Translations under genes and position numbers: made by a program
In this document: positions 19,901 through 28,685 of the stretch, one piece after another
Layout: every line of letters begins with the position of its first letter
Numbering within the stretch: the stretch's first letter is position 1
The notes under the pieces: generated by a model
Told to the model about the DNA's origin: nothing
Seen by the model: only the letters and a program-made list of their open reading frames with translations
Databases searched by the model: none
NCBI RefSeq assembly: GCF_002252625.1
Contig: NZ_NQKW01000001.1
Location: 186,001-250,000 of the forward strand
DNA from: Synechococcus sp. 1G10
Lineage (GTDB): Bacteria > Cyanobacteriota > Cyanobacteriia > PCC-6307 > Cyanobiaceae
Direction of reading: 5' to 3'
Length of the DNA: 64,000 nt

Positions 19901-20769
19901 TGGATGTCACCCTGCGCATCTCCGGCCTGTTCCGGGATGCCTTCCCCCAGCTGGTGGGCTGGGTCAACCGGGCCACGGCCCTGGTGGCGGGCCTGCAGGA
20001 GGCGGAACCGGATAATCCCCTGGCGGCGGCCCTGATCCGCGAAGGTCACTGCGCCAGGGTCTATGGCTCAGCGCCGGGGGCCTATGGCGCTGGACTGCAG
20101 GGCCTGATCGACAGCGGCCAGTGGGAGGAGCGCAGCGATCTGGGCGAGGCCTACCTCAATTGGAGCAGCTGGCGTTATGAGGGCAGCGGTGAGGCGATCG
20201 CCGATCGCGGCGGGCTGGAGCAACGGCTGCGCCAGGTGCAGGTGGTGCTGCACAACCAGGACAACCGAGAGCATGACCTGCTCGATTCCGACGACTACTA
20301 CCAGTTCCAGGGAGGGCTGAGCGCCGCCACGGAGCTTGTGCGCGGTTCAGCGCCCGCCCTCTGGTTCGGAGATCATTCCCGCAGCCAGCGGCCCCGCCTG
20401 CATCGGCTGGAGCGGGAACTCGACAAGGTGCTGCGCTCACGGGTGCTCAACCCCCGCTGGATCGAGGGGATGCGCGCCCATGGCTACAAGGGTGGCTTCG
20501 AGCTGGCAGCCAGCCTCGATTACCTCTTCGCCTACGACGCCAGCACCGGCCGGGTGCCGGACTGGAGCTACGGCGCCATCTGTGACACCTGGCTGGGAGA
20601 TGAAAGCCTGCTCGACTTCCTGCGCCAGGCCAATCCCTGGGCCCTGCGCGATATGGCCGAGCGGCTGCTGGAAGCCCACAACCGCCGACTGTGGGAGTCG
20701 GCCAGCCCTGAGCAACTGGAGCGTCTCAGGCAGTTGGTGCTCAGCAGTGAAAGCCTGGTGGAGGGCTGA
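16993..20769 (+). CDS. cobN: Cobaltochelatase subunit CobN
   Basis: This 1258-residue protein of the CobN/magnesium-chelatase H family is the large subunit that inserts cobalt into the corrin ring, acting with an ATP-driven partner. Diagnostic blocks include Gly-Lys-His-Gly-Asn-Leu-Glu-Trp-Leu-Pro-Gly-Lys (about residues 548-559), Pro-Thr-Gly-Arg-Asn-Phe-Tyr-Ser-Val-Asp (about 873), Arg-Asn-Gly-Gly-Glu-Asp-Ile-Ala-Gln and Gly-Tyr-Lys-Gly-Gly-Phe-Glu. The length fits CobN rather than ChlH, and the Trp-Leu-Pro-Gly-Lys block supports this. The neighbouring metH is a B12 user. The stop codon directly abuts the opposite gene's stop (TGATCA at 20767-20772). Confidence 0.9.
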   Translation: MHRLAAVPGATGDTDGPLYVEQPSAPLLLLSSADTDLSALAGLLRDEPALLSQEVRGLNLAALDHPAVIDHYLATSLGDTRLVLVRLLGGRGHWSYGLERLRHWASGPGRQLVVVAGTSEDESDLASLGTVDQALALAFGRCLREGGRANLRRVLVSLGALLLGEQPEPPLTQPLPDPAPHDWRADPGPRVGLVLYRALLQAGDTALAEATLSALRRRGLCPRALWVSGLRDGAVQRGVADLLGREGVQAVLCTTSFASVQFEEAGLGAPLWESLNVPVLQLLCSSSSRDRWQSSSIGLSPLDLSLQVALPELDGRLTTRVGAFKEAADRADERLTTALHRYEPDPERLDWIAQLVKAWVSLRGTPPAQRRLSLVLANYPTRNSRLANGVGLDTPASAAAMLHWLAAAGYDLGKAEELPQDGQELIRRLLAGRSNDAESSHRPPLDHLPLATYQLWYGGLPQAGRDLIERRWGSPDKDSGLERTAGGVGFPIRGLRFGRTHVLIQPERGYDRDPSLSYHSPDLPPTHAYLAQYLWLREVEGSQLVVHVGKHGNLEWLPGKGLGLSSQCFPEWALGPMPHLYPFIVNDPGEGSQAKRRAQAVILDHLTPPLGRAGLHGPLQTLEALLDEYWEACQLGSGRVAPLRQRLAETLETLELPLEACDLESRIDRADGYLCELKEAQIRTGLHTYGHLPSPEPLLELLLCLARPPLAEGPGLTQALAKDLGLTFDPWADPEDEPLDPADRQLLLTALAAGGATPTAATPGGTTTELAQACRRIGDGVALLEAWALQRLRPLLAPPVESLLEPLSIPMVEAQPCGASTRSVLERVRGDLIPRLLRCGEAEREAFLAGVAGERIAAGPSGAPTRGRPDLLPTGRNFYSVDLRGLPSEAAWDLGRRSAELLLELHLQEEGDDLRHLALSVWGTATMRNGGEDIAQALALMGVRPVWDGPTRRMVDLEVIPLSLLGRPRVDVTLRISGLFRDAFPQLVGWVNRATALVAGLQEAEPDNPLAAALIREGHCARVYGSAPGAYGAGLQGLIDSGQWEERSDLGEAYLNWSSWRYEGSGEAIADRGGLEQRLRQVQVVLHNQDNREHDLLDSDDYYQFQGGLSAATELVRGSAPALWFGDHSRSQRPRLHRLERELDKVLRSRVLNPRWIEGMRAHGYKGGFELAASLDYLFAYDASTGRVPDWSYGAICDTWLGDESLLDFLRQANPWALRDMAERLLEAHNRRLWESASPEQLERLRQLVLSSESLVEG

Positions 20770-21315
20770 TCAGGTGATGATGTCCCTGGCCATGTCCTTG
20801 AAGGAATCAATGGTGCCTGGCTTGGCCTGTTGCAGGCTGCTGCCCGGCTGCCCATCGGCCGCACTCCCTGCAGCCTTACGGGCTGCTGGTGCTGCACCGC
20901 CAGCGGCGTTGACACCACCCACGGCAGCTCCCCTGAGGCGCTTGCTCAGCTCCGCCGAACTCAACTTCTCAGCAAAGGTTTTTTTGACCGGTTTGGGCAC
21001 GCCACCGGTGAGGTTGGTGTTGGTTGCCTTCGTCTCGGTTCCGGGCAGGCCCGTGGTGGCCATCTCGAGCCGAGCCGCCATCGAATCCACCTCCTGGATC
21101 ATTTCCTTGCCGCCAGGGTTGTCGGCGTTACCGGGGAAGGTGTGGCGGATCTTGTTCGCGCGCCGCATGAAGTTCACATCACCGAGGCTGCTCGAGGCGT
21201 CTGGATCGAGATAGAAGCTTTCTTCCTGCTTGGCCTTCACCGGTTTGGCCTTGGGGGCCTTGGAAGAGAATGCTCCTTCGGAGCGGTTACCGAGCAGACG
21301 ATCAAACAGACCCAT
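20770..21315 (-). CDS. Hypothetical cyanobacterial protein, 181 residues
   Basis: This soluble protein has a short amphipathic N-terminus (Met-Gly-Leu-Phe-Asp-Arg-Leu-Leu-Gly), a basic linker rich in Lys-Ala-Lys, then a compact segment with Ser-Phe-Tyr-Leu-Asp-Pro-Asp and Asn-Phe-Met-Arg-Arg-Ala-Asn-Lys-Ile-Arg-His-Thr-Phe-Pro. The C-terminal half is Ala/Gly-rich. The central segment looks like the conserved part and resembles hypothetical proteins of other cyanobacteria. No function can be assigned. It is the last gene of the run from 25.2 kb on the minus strand. Confidence 0.65.
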   Translation of the reverse strand: MGLFDRLLGNRSEGAFSSKAPKAKPVKAKQEESFYLDPDASSSLGDVNFMRRANKIRHTFPGNADNPGGKEMIQEVDSMAARLEMATTGLPGTETKATNTNLTGGVPKPVKKTFAEKLSSAELSKRLRGAAVGGVNAAGGAAPAARKAAGSAADGQPGSSLQQAKPGTIDSFKDMARDIIT

Positions 21316-21344
21316 GGTCAGGAAACGGAAACCTGGTAATGAGC

Positions 21345-21977
21345 CTAACGGCCGCCAAGCCCCAGACCGTGAGTATCAGTACCGCAACTCGTGAGCAATC
21401 CCAGCCGGCTCAGCTGGGCCGCGATCGCCTCGCATACCAGCGGTGAGGGGCGCCAGGACTCCCCCTGCTCATAGTCGTAGTAGGCCTCAGCGCCATCGAA
21501 GCCGAGCTCCGCCGCCGCCGCGATCAGCAGCTGGTAGGGGAGGCGGTATCGGGCGGGATGGGCCAGCAGGGCCAGTCCGCCAGCGGCATGGATCGCCCGG
21601 CCCACGGCCTCGGCCCGGAGCCCCGGACCCACCACAGCACTGCCCTCGAGATAAGGGGCAAGGGCGGCATGGCCAGGCTCGAAGCCAAGCCCGAGCACGT
21701 GCACCAGACAACCCTCCAGCAGGCAGCTGATCTCCACGCCGCTCCAGAGGGTGGGAACCGTCCAACCTCTCTCCCGGTGCTGGGCCAGCCGCCGTTGCAG
21801 GGGCTCGAAGGCAGCCGCGCTGTGGTGATCGGTCACGGCCAGGTGCTCGAGACCCAGGTCCACCGCCTGGTCAGCCAGCCATTCCGGCTGGAGGCTGCCG
21901 TCGCTGCAGGTGGTGTGGCAGTGGAAATTCAGCCGCCTGGGGCAACAGGACGCCTGCACCCCCTGAAGGACAGGCAC
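21345..21977 (-). CDS. PHP-domain metal-dependent phosphoesterase
   Basis: This protein of about 210 residues belongs to the PHP superfamily. Metal-binding motifs are His-Cys-His-Thr-Thr-Cys-Ser-Asp-Gly-Ser near the N-terminus, Thr-Asp-His-His-Ser, His-Pro-Ala-Arg-Tyr and a C-terminal Gly-Thr-Asp-Thr-His-Gly. The stand-alone form resembles YciV/RnmA-type phosphoesterases that act on nucleotides or RNA ends. The start is GTG at 21977 (or 21959), since longer starts would enter the upstream hemJ gene, which ends 10 bp away. It is probably co-transcribed with hemJ. Confidence 0.8.
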   Translation of the reverse strand: MPVLQGVQASCCPRRLNFHCHTTCSDGSLQPEWLADQAVDLGLEHLAVTDHHSAAAFEPLQRRLAQHRERGWTVPTLWSGVEISCLLEGCLVHVLGLGFEPGHAALAPYLEGSAVVGPGLRAEAVGRAIHAAGGLALLAHPARYRLPYQLLIAAAAELGFDGAEAYYDYEQGESWRPSPLVCEAIAAQLSRLGLLTSCGTDTHGLGLGGR

Positions 21978-21987
21978 CAGCGGATGC

Positions 21988-22578
21988 TCAGGCGCCACCG
22001 GCGAGGGCCTCCTGTTCGACGCGAAGGCGGCGCCAGCGGGCATAGAACTGAATTGAGCCGGCCATCGCCACCACCAGGGCCACGAGGAACCAGGTGGCCG
22101 CGCCGGTGGGGAACTGCCCCTTGAACACCACCAGCATCACCACCAGCACCAGCATCAGGGTGGGGAGCTCGTTGAGAGCCCGCAGTTGCCGCCCGCTCCA
22201 GCGGCAGCTTCCCTGGCGCAGCTGACCCATCAGGCGGTAACAGAACCAGTGATAGGCCAGCAGAGCCAGTACCACGGCCAGCTTGGCGTGCATCCAGCCC
22301 TGCTTCAGCCAGATGGGCTGGGCGACCAGCAAGCCCACCGCCATGGACACAGCCACCACCATGCCCGGGGTGGTGATGATGTTGGCCAGCCGCCGCTCCA
22401 TCAGGGTGTACTGCTGCTGGAAGGCGCTGCGCAGGGGCTCGTCCAGGGCCTCGGCCTCCACGTGATAGATGAACAGCCTCACGAGGTAGAACAGCCCGGC
22501 GAACCACACCACCACCCCCACGATGTGAAGGGTCTTGAACCAGAGATAGGCCTCCGCTGGCAGGGCCGGCAGCGTCAT
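21988..22578 (-). CDS. hemJ: Protoporphyrinogen IX oxidase, HemJ type
   Basis: This 196-residue membrane protein has four to five helices. It matches the HemJ family, the usual protoporphyrinogen oxidase of cyanobacteria, which makes protoporphyrin IX for heme and chlorophyll. The first helix carries Leu-Trp-Phe-Lys-x-x-His-Ile-Val-Gly-Val-Val-Val-Trp-Phe-Ala-Gly-Leu-Phe, including the conserved His. The family's conserved Lys is present in the third helix region (His-Ala-Lys). The ATG at 22578 gives the usual N-terminus; a GTG at 22602 is also in frame. Confidence 0.88.
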   Translation of the reverse strand: MTLPALPAEAYLWFKTLHIVGVVVWFAGLFYLVRLFIYHVEAEALDEPLRSAFQQQYTLMERRLANIITTPGMVVAVSMAVGLLVAQPIWLKQGWMHAKLAVVLALLAYHWFCYRLMGQLRQGSCRWSGRQLRALNELPTLMLVLVVMLVVFKGQFPTGAATWFLVALVVAMAGSIQFYARWRRLRVEQEALAGGA

Positions 22579-22712
22579 CGGGGCAAGGAACAGGAGTTTC
22601 ACAAGTTAGGGGAGTTGTTCCCCCGGCTCAGTGGCCTTGTGGTGGGCGCGGATGCCGGGTCTCGCCGTGGCCGTGGAGCCGATCAACCCACTGCCGCTCA
22701 ACCCATCGCCCC

Positions 22713-24686
22713 TCATCCCACCGCCAGCGCTTCGCCAGCTGACTCTCCTTCCGCCATCTCGCCTGGATCGTCGGGATGGAAATAGCTCCACACCTGCCGG
22801 GCCAGGGCTGGACCCACGCCAGGAGCAGCGGCGATCTGCTCTGGGCTGGCCAGCTGAATGGCGTCGATCGAGCGGAAGTGGGCCAGCAGATCCCTGACCC
22901 GCTTGGGACCGAGGCCGGGGATTTCAGAGAGACGGGAACGTTTCATCCGCTCCCCCCGCTGCTGGCGGTGGAAACTGACCGCAAAGCGGTGGGCCTCATC
23001 GCGCAGCCGACGCAGCAGGCGCAGACCGAGCTGATCGGGCTCACTCTCGAGCGGCTCACTGGCCCCCGGCAGAAACACCTCCTCCCTCTGCTTGGCCAGC
23101 GAGCACACCACCAGCTCCTCGTGCAGATCCAGCTCGCGCAGGGCCTCCATCACCGCTGAGAGCTGGCCCTTGCCGCCATCGATCATCACCAGATCGGGCC
23201 AGTCCCCCAGACCGCTGGTGTGCAGGGCGCTGTCGCCGCTGCGCCGCAGCTCGGCCAGGTCGCCCCCCTCGGCCTTCGCCTGTGACCAGCGGCGGAACCG
23301 CCTCCGCATGATCTCCGCCATCGCCATGAAGTCGTCGGAGTGGCCAGCGCTGATGCTGCTGCTCTGGATCCGGTACTTGCGGTAATGCTGCTTGGCGGGC
23401 AGCCCATCGACGAACACCACCTGGGAGGCCACCGCGTCACTTCCCTGGATGTGACTGATGTCGTACCCCTCGATGCGGCGGGGCGGCTGGGGGAGGTCGA
23501 GCAGCTGGGCAAGGTCCTCGGTGGCCAGCTGATGCTGCTCGGCGCTGCGCTGGGCACGGCTGAGCTCGAATGCGGCGTTGCGCTCCACCAGCTCGATCAA
23601 TTCGGCTTTCTGCTGCCGCTGAGGGTGTGCCACCCGGACCTTGCGACCACGGCGCTCGCTCAGCCAGTCCTGCACCAACTGCTGGCGGGGCAGGGGGTGC
23701 TGCACCAGCACCTCGGGTGGGATCTCCACTGACTCCACCTGACTGTAGTGCTCCTCCAGCACCCGCTGCAGGATCTCCCCCGGAGCGGCGATGCTGGCGT
23801 CAGCGGTGTAACCGAGTCGCCCCACCAGCTTGCCGGCACGCATCTGGAACAGCTGCACCGCCGCCAGCCGCTGATCCGAGGCCAGGGCCAGCACATCTCT
23901 CGACACCGAGGCGTCGGGCAGGGTCATCTTCTGCTCGGCCGTGAGCTGCTCGAGCCCCTGCAGCTGGTCACGCACCCGTGCCGCGGCCTCATAATCCTCG
24001 CGCTCGGCATAGCGCTGCATCTGGGCACGCAGCAGGTCCAGCAGCTCGTCGCTGCGGCCCTGGAACACCATCGCCACCTTGCGCAGGGTCTGCTGATAAG
24101 CCTCCGGGCTGATCTTTTCCTGGCACACCCCCGGACAGCGGCCGATGTCGAAATTGAGGCAGGTGCGGTCGCGGTAGAGGGGCTGGGGCCTCTGACGCAG
24201 GGGAAACACTCGCTTCACCAGGAAGAAGGTGCGGCGCAGCAGACCCACATCGACGTAGGGACCGTAAAAGCGATCGAGCGGGCTGCGCAGGCGCCGTCGC
24301 CGGGTGATGAAGATGCGTGGGTAGGGCTCACTCCAAGTGATGCAGAGATAGGGATATTTCTTGTCGTCCTTGAGCAGCACGTTGAAGTGCGGCTGGTGGG
24401 CCTTGATCAGGTTGGATTCGAGCGCCAGCGCCTCCGCTTCGCTGTCGGTCACGATGAATTCGATCTCGCAGACCTGCCGCACCATCAGGCTGATGCGCGG
24501 GCTCAGATCATGGGAGTCGCGGAAGTAGCTGCGCACACGGCTGCGCAGACTCTTCGACTTGCCGATGTAGAGGATGCGGTCCTCGGCGTCGCGCAGCAGG
24601 TAACAGCCCGGCTCAGCGGGCAGCTCCTTCAGGCGCAGGCTGAGGCGATCGGAATCACTCAGGAGGGGCTGGGCGATGCGGCCCAT
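22713..24686 (-). CDS. uvrC: Excinuclease ABC subunit C
   Basis: This 657-residue protein makes the 3' and 5' incisions in nucleotide excision repair after recruitment by UvrB. The N-terminal GIY-YIG domain has Pro-Gly-Cys-Tyr-Leu-Leu and Ile-Leu-Tyr-Ile-Gly-Lys-Ser-Lys (about residues 26-45). A UVR motif lies at about 206-240. The RNase H-like domain has Gly-Tyr-Asp-Ile-Ser-His and Met-Ile-Asp-Gly-Gly-Lys-Gly-Gln. Two helix-hairpin-helix motifs (Ile-Pro-Gly-Leu-Gly and Ala-Pro-Gly-Val-Gly) close the chain. It lies 23 bp downstream of the flavin reductase-like gene. Confidence 0.97.
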   Translation of the reverse strand: MGRIAQPLLSDSDRLSLRLKELPAEPGCYLLRDAEDRILYIGKSKSLRSRVRSYFRDSHDLSPRISLMVRQVCEIEFIVTDSEAEALALESNLIKAHQPHFNVLLKDDKKYPYLCITWSEPYPRIFITRRRRLRSPLDRFYGPYVDVGLLRRTFFLVKRVFPLRQRPQPLYRDRTCLNFDIGRCPGVCQEKISPEAYQQTLRKVAMVFQGRSDELLDLLRAQMQRYAEREDYEAAARVRDQLQGLEQLTAEQKMTLPDASVSRDVLALASDQRLAAVQLFQMRAGKLVGRLGYTADASIAAPGEILQRVLEEHYSQVESVEIPPEVLVQHPLPRQQLVQDWLSERRGRKVRVAHPQRQQKAELIELVERNAAFELSRAQRSAEQHQLATEDLAQLLDLPQPPRRIEGYDISHIQGSDAVASQVVFVDGLPAKQHYRKYRIQSSSISAGHSDDFMAMAEIMRRRFRRWSQAKAEGGDLAELRRSGDSALHTSGLGDWPDLVMIDGGKGQLSAVMEALRELDLHEELVVCSLAKQREEVFLPGASEPLESEPDQLGLRLLRRLRDEAHRFAVSFHRQQRGERMKRSRLSEIPGLGPKRVRDLLAHFRSIDAIQLASPEQIAAAPGVGPALARQVWSYFHPDDPGEMAEGESAGEALAVG

Positions 24687-24709
24687 GGCAGCTGGATCCT
24701 GGGCCCGGT

Positions 24710-25225
24710 TCAGCCTCCGTACTGCCAGCCGGTTGGTCCCAATTCCAGGGCCGCTCCATCACGGTGCAACACGGCGGTCTTCACTTCGGCCACGAACACG
24801 GTGTGGTCGCCATGGGCCACCTCACCCACCAACTCGCATTCGACGGCGCCGAGAGCCGCCTCGAGGATCGGCAGACCCAGGGGTCCCAGGCTGTAGGGAG
24901 CAGCATCGAAGCGGCCGCCGATGCCGTTCTGGGGCTTGAAGAACACGGCGGCCAGATCCTTCTGATCGGCCGCGAGCACGTTCAGAGAGAAGCGCCGGGT
25001 GCGCTGGATGATGCCGTTACTGGTCGAATCGGCCCGCACGGCCACCACCACCAAGGGTGGTTCGAAGGAGCCCTGGGTGACCCAGCTGGCGGTGAAGCCG
25101 TTGATGGTGTCGCCCTCGGCTACCCCGCAGATGAACAGGCCGTGGGGAATCTTGCGCAACAGCGTCTTCTTGGCGGCGGCATCGAGGCCGCCACTGGCTG
25201 CGCTGGGGGGAGCATCGGTGGCCAT
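24710..25225 (-). CDS. Flavin reductase-like FMN-binding protein
   Basis: This 171-residue protein of the flavin reductase-like split-barrel family binds FMN. The core reads [10 protein letters not shown], then [13 protein letters not shown] and Pro-Leu-Val-Val-Val-Ala-Val. Phe-Ser-Leu-Asn-Val-Leu and Glu-Cys-Glu-Leu-x-x-x-Val-x-His-Gly-Asp-His-Thr-x-Phe-Val match the later strands. The same domain occurs in cyanobacterial flavodiiron proteins, but here it stands alone. The substrate is unknown. Confidence 0.82.
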   Translation of the reverse strand: MATDAPPSAASGGLDAAAKKTLLRKIPHGLFICGVAEGDTINGFTASWVTQGSFEPPLVVVAVRADSTSNGIIQRTRRFSLNVLAADQKDLAAVFFKPQNGIGGRFDAAPYSLGPLGLPILEAALGAVECELVGEVAHGDHTVFVAEVKTAVLHRDGAALELGPTGWQYGG

Positions 25226-25337
25226 CGAGGTGTCGCGATCGATACCTCGACTTTAAGCAGCGTGATCAGCAGCGGCGGCGCCATCCATAGGATCCGCGCC
25301 ATCGCTTCCCTGCGGGGGGCTCCATGACCAAGTGCCC

Positions 25338-25814
25338 ATGAAGGCCCTCTATCCCGGCAGTTTCGATCCGCTCACCCTGGGCCATCTGGACCTGATCGAG
25401 CGGGCCGAGCGGCTGTTCGGAAGCCTCGTGGTGGCCGTGCTGCAGAACCCGAGCAAGCAGGCCAGCTTCCCCCTGGAACAACGGCTCAACCAGATCCGCC
25501 AGGCCACATCCCACCTGGAGCGGGTGGAGGTGAGCAGCTTCGACGGCCTCACCGTCGACTTTGCCCGGAGCTGCGACGCAGCGGTGATCCTGCGCGGGCT
25601 GCGGGCGATGAGCGACTTCGAATTCGAGCTTCAGATCGCCCACACCAACCGCAGCCTGGCTGCGGAGGTGGAAACCCTTTTCCTGGTCACCGCTGCTCAC
25701 CACAGCTTTCTCAGCAGCAGCGTGGTCAAGGAGGTGGCCCGCTTCGGTGGGAATGTGCGCCACATGGTGCCGCCGGGAGTGGCGGATGACCTCGCCAGGC
25801 TCTTTAATCGGTAA
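25338..25814 (+). CDS. coaD: Phosphopantetheine adenylyltransferase
   Basis: This 158-residue enzyme joins AMP from ATP to 4'-phosphopantetheine, the penultimate step of coenzyme A synthesis. The nucleotidyltransferase signature is [12 protein letters not shown] at the N-terminus. [10 protein letters not shown] and the C-terminal Ser-Ser-Ser-Val-Val-Lys-Glu-Val are typical. The ATG at 25338 is chosen over an upstream GTG at 25332. It is followed 17 bp later by a coiled-coil gene, probably in the same transcript. Confidence 0.97.
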   Translation: MKALYPGSFDPLTLGHLDLIERAERLFGSLVVAVLQNPSKQASFPLEQRLNQIRQATSHLERVEVSSFDGLTVDFARSCDAAVILRGLRAMSDFEFELQIAHTNRSLAAEVETLFLVTAAHHSFLSSSVVKEVARFGGNVRHMVPPGVADDLARLFNR

Positions 25815-25831
25815 TCTTCTGCCCCGTTGAG

Positions 25832-26782
25832 ATGGCCGACACACGGATCAGCGTGCTGGATCAGATCGACCAGCTCGAAGAAATCGTGCTGGAGGGAAGC
25901 CGCATCCCCTTCAGTGGTGGCCGCCTCGTCAATGAGCAGGACGCCATCGAGCTTATGGACGCGGTGCGGGAGGCCATGCCCGCCCAGCTCGACCAGGCCG
26001 AGGAGCTGCTGCGTCAGCGGGAAAGCTTCATCGCCCAGGCCCGCCAGCAGGCCGAGGAGATCATCAACCGGGCCCGTCAGGAGCGGGAGCAGCTGATCAA
26101 TTCCGCTGCCGTGCGCCAGGAGGCCGAGCGCCAGGTCGCCGAACTGCGAGAGCAGGCCCGCCAGCAGTGCGAGCAACTGCTGCTCTCGGCCCGTCAGCAG
26201 GTGGCCCAGACCGAGCAGGAGCACCAGACCCGCCTGGCCCAGACCGAACAGCAGTTCAGCAGCCGCCGCCAGCAGCTGGAGCAGGAGTCCATGCAGCGGC
26301 GCCAGCAGCTCGACCAGGACTTCGTGGAGATGAAGCGCCAGCTGAGTGAGCAGCACGAGCGCTCCCGCCAGCAGAGCCTGCAGGAACTGGAGAAGATCCG
26401 TCAGGAAGGTCTGCGCATCCAGCGCGAAAGCCAGAGTGAGGCTGAGCGGCTGCACAACGATGCCCTGCAGTTCCGCCAGCAGACGCAGCAACAGTGCGAA
26501 GCGCTGATCAGCCGCACCCGCCAGGAGGCCACAACGGTGCAGGACGGAGCCAACCGCTACGCCGAGCAGGTCCTCACCGAACTCGAGGGACGGCTGGGCG
26601 AGCTGAGCAAGGTGGTGCTCGCCGGCCGCCGCGAACTGGTTCGCATCCAGAGCACCGAGGTATCGGCCTCAGCCGAGAGGCCCAGCACGGCCCAGGCTCC
26701 CACCGGTGAGGAGGCTGCCGTGCCGATCAGCCGCGCCAGGCGCGCGGCCTCACGCCTCAGGCAGGTGGCTGGCAGAGGCTGA
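25832..26782 (+). CDS. Long coiled-coil protein (DivIVA-like in appearance)
   Basis: This 316-residue protein begins with a short globular segment (about 1-45, with Phe-Ser-Gly-Gly-Arg-Leu-Val-Asn-Glu) followed by a nearly unbroken Gln/Glu/Arg-rich heptad coiled coil from about 50 to 265 and a basic tail. No enzymatic motif is present. The architecture resembles DivIVA/Wag31-type scaffolds or ATP-synthase-b-like filaments, but this is only structural resemblance. Its 3' end overlaps the opposite PBP4-type gene by 26 bp. Confidence 0.7.
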   Translation: MADTRISVLDQIDQLEEIVLEGSRIPFSGGRLVNEQDAIELMDAVREAMPAQLDQAEELLRQRESFIAQARQQAEEIINRARQEREQLINSAAVRQEAERQVAELREQARQQCEQLLLSARQQVAQTEQEHQTRLAQTEQQFSSRRQQLEQESMQRRQQLDQDFVEMKRQLSEQHERSRQQSLQELEKIRQEGLRIQRESQSEAERLHNDALQFRQQTQQQCEALISRTRQEATTVQDGANRYAEQVLTELEGRLGELSKVVLAGRRELVRIQSTEVSASAERPSTAQAPTGEEAAVPISRARRAASRLRQVAGRG

Positions 26783-28052
26783 CGTTCTGCACCTGGCGAA
26801 GCACGATACCGATCATGGTGTTCGGTGCTTCAGCCCCGTTCGAGATCAGGCTCACGTAACGGGGACCATCACTGGTGCTGAGCACCCCACTGATCGCGCG
26901 CACACCGGTGAGGGTGCCGGTCTTGCCGCGGAACCGCCCCTCCAGGCTCGTGCCCTTGTACAGGTTGCGGAGGGTGCCGCGCTGGCCGGCCACCGCCATC
27001 GAGGCCAGGTAATAGCCGGCATAGGGGTGCTGACCCATATTGAGCAGCAGGGCGGTGAGGAAGCGGCTGGTGAGACGGTTGGCCCGGTCGAGGCCGCTGC
27101 CATCGGCCACCCGGACCCCCTGCAGGGGCAGCCCCTGTTCAGCCAGCCACTGCATCTCGGCCTGACGACTGACGGCAAGATCCCAGCTGCCACTGGCCTG
27201 CCGCATCAACACTTCGGCGGTGAAATTGTGGCTTTCGGTATTGGCCAGGCTGAGCAGGTTATGCATCGGAGCCGAAGGCTCTTCGTGAATCAGCACGGCA
27301 TCCCGGGAGAGGGGTGCATCGGAGGAAACCACACTCAGCTCGACGGCTTTGCCCCCCTGGCGCACCAGTTCCCGGTTGAGCAGCGTGCGCAGCCTTGAGG
27401 TGGGGTTGGCCACCGCCATGTCGATGGCGTTGCTCGTGAGCGCCAGCCGGGTGATCGGCGCGCCATAGGCCTCGGCCCGATCTCCGGGATGCCAGCCCTG
27501 GGGCCACCAGGCCTGAGGAGGCAACTCGGCGAGCTGAAGCCTCACCAGGCTGGGAGGAGCACCGTCGGCGCCGCCAGATCCAAGGGCCAACTTGGCGAAA
27601 CGCTGCAGCTGGGGCAGGGCCAGGTCTGGATCCCCTTCACCGGTGAGCCGAAGGGTGCCGTCGGAGAGTCGCCACAGACGGGTGGTGAGGCGATAGTCGG
27701 GACCGAGGCGATCGAGAGCGAACGCTGTGCTCAACAGCTTCTGGTTGGAGGCGGGCACCCGCGGCTGCAGCCCGTTCACATCCGCCAGCAGACGACCACT
27801 GCCATCCGCCACGGACACGCTCCAGCGATCCGCTTCCGGTCCCAGGCTGGCCTGAACGCGCTGTTGCAGGGCGGGGCAGCTCACCTGGCTCTGGAGCCGC
27901 GGCAGACCTGCCGCCGCAGGTGAACCGGGCAGGCGGGCCAGAGGATCGGCGGCCAGCACCGGCAGACCAGGCACCAGGCTGAGTCCCAGGGCAAGGCCTG
28001 CGGCCAACGGCCGCTGGAACCGGAATGCTTGGGGTTGCGACATCATCACCAT
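26757..28052 (-). CDS. dacB: D-alanyl-D-alanine carboxypeptidase/endopeptidase, PBP4 (S13) type
   Basis: This exported penicillin-binding protein of about 431 residues trims or opens peptidoglycan cross-links. A signal peptide ends near Ala-Ala-Asp. The S13 active-site motifs are Ser-Asn-Gln-Lys (about residues 102-105), Ser-His-Asn in Asn-Thr-Glu-Ser-His-Asn, and Lys-Thr-Gly in Gly-Lys-Thr-Gly-Thr-Leu. ATGs at 28052, 28046 and 28043 are all plausible. The first is just after the stop of the DUF4330 gene, suggesting coupled expression. Confidence 0.88.
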   Translation of the reverse strand: MVMMSQPQAFRFQRPLAAGLALGLSLVPGLPVLAADPLARLPGSPAAAGLPRLQSQVSCPALQQRVQASLGPEADRWSVSVADGSGRLLADVNGLQPRVPASNQKLLSTAFALDRLGPDYRLTTRLWRLSDGTLRLTGEGDPDLALPQLQRFAKLALGSGGADGAPPSLVRLQLAELPPQAWWPQGWHPGDRAEAYGAPITRLALTSNAIDMAVANPTSRLRTLLNRELVRQGGKAVELSVVSSDAPLSRDAVLIHEEPSAPMHNLLSLANTESHNFTAEVLMRQASGSWDLAVSRQAEMQWLAEQGLPLQGVRVADGSGLDRANRLTSRFLTALLLNMGQHPYAGYYLASMAVAGQRGTLRNLYKGTSLEGRFRGKTGTLTGVRAISGVLSTSDGPRYVSLISNGAEAPNTMIGIVLRQVQNVSLCQPPA

Positions 28053-28053
28053 C

Positions 28054-28593
28054 TCAGGATTTGCCAAGGAGAAGACCGCTCACGGAGCCGTTGAGGCGAT
28101 AGTTACGCCCCTCCAGTTCCACCGGGGCGCCGATCTTGAGGTTCTGGTTACCGAAGACCACCCCGCCATCGGTCTTGCGGCCCTGGCCCTCAAGAACGAA
28201 GCGAGCATCGAGCGAACCCACCAGGGCCTGGTTTGGATCCTCTGCGGTGACGACACGACCGTCGGGTTGGAGGGCCACCAATTTGCGCTGCAGCCTTTGC
28301 AGGTCTTTGAGCTTCACGGTGCCGTGAGGCTGGTTGCGGATCACGATGCTCACCTTCCCCTCCTCCCGAGCAGCGGCGATCAGACCCTCAGGATCCGCCG
28401 AAGGAACGCCGCGCACGTCGACGATCACGGTGACCGGCTGCATCGCCCCAGTGGCAGTGGCTAGAGCCCCACTCAGTTTCGGGCTCCAGATCACACCACC
28501 GATGGCCAGCAGCACGGCGGCTCCAGCGCCGATGTCGACCAACCCCCAGCGGGAGGAGCCGCTCGGTGCCGCGGAGGTGGACTCGGGGGGCAT
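28054..28593 (-). CDS. DUF4330 membrane-anchored protein
   Basis: This protein of about 179 residues has a short polar N-terminus, one membrane helix (Ile-Gly-Ala-Gly-Ala-Ala-Val-Leu-Leu-Ala-Ile-Gly-Gly-Val-Ile-Trp) and an outside domain of beta character. The domain resembles DUF4330 (Leu-Val-Asp-Ile-Gly-Ala-Gly before the helix and Pro-Val-Thr-Val-Ile-Val-Asp-Val-Arg-Gly after it). The function is unknown. The frame opens at 28662, but the ATG at 28593 is preferred. It sits between DUF1995 and PBP4 genes in a close same-strand series. Confidence 0.72.
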   Translation of the reverse strand: MPPESTSAAPSGSSRWGLVDIGAGAAVLLAIGGVIWSPKLSGALATATGAMQPVTVIVDVRGVPSADPEGLIAAAREEGKVSIVIRNQPHGTVKLKDLQRLQRKLVALQPDGRVVTAEDPNQALVGSLDARFVLEGQGRKTDGGVVFGNQNLKIGAPVELEGRNYRLNGSVSGLLLGKS

Positions 28594-28685
28594 GGGCAAC
28601 GGGCAGACGCGCAACTTTACGGAGAGTTCCCCACTCCGGCCAGGGGGGAGCTTGGAACTCACCGACGGCAGGGTCCCCCCCGGTT

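Noticed and set aside
16918-20049. A 1043-residue open frame on the minus strand opposite cobN
   Set aside because: It is the mirror frame of a GC-rich coding region: Gln/Gly/Ala-rich, no motif, and cobN on the other strand is unambiguous.
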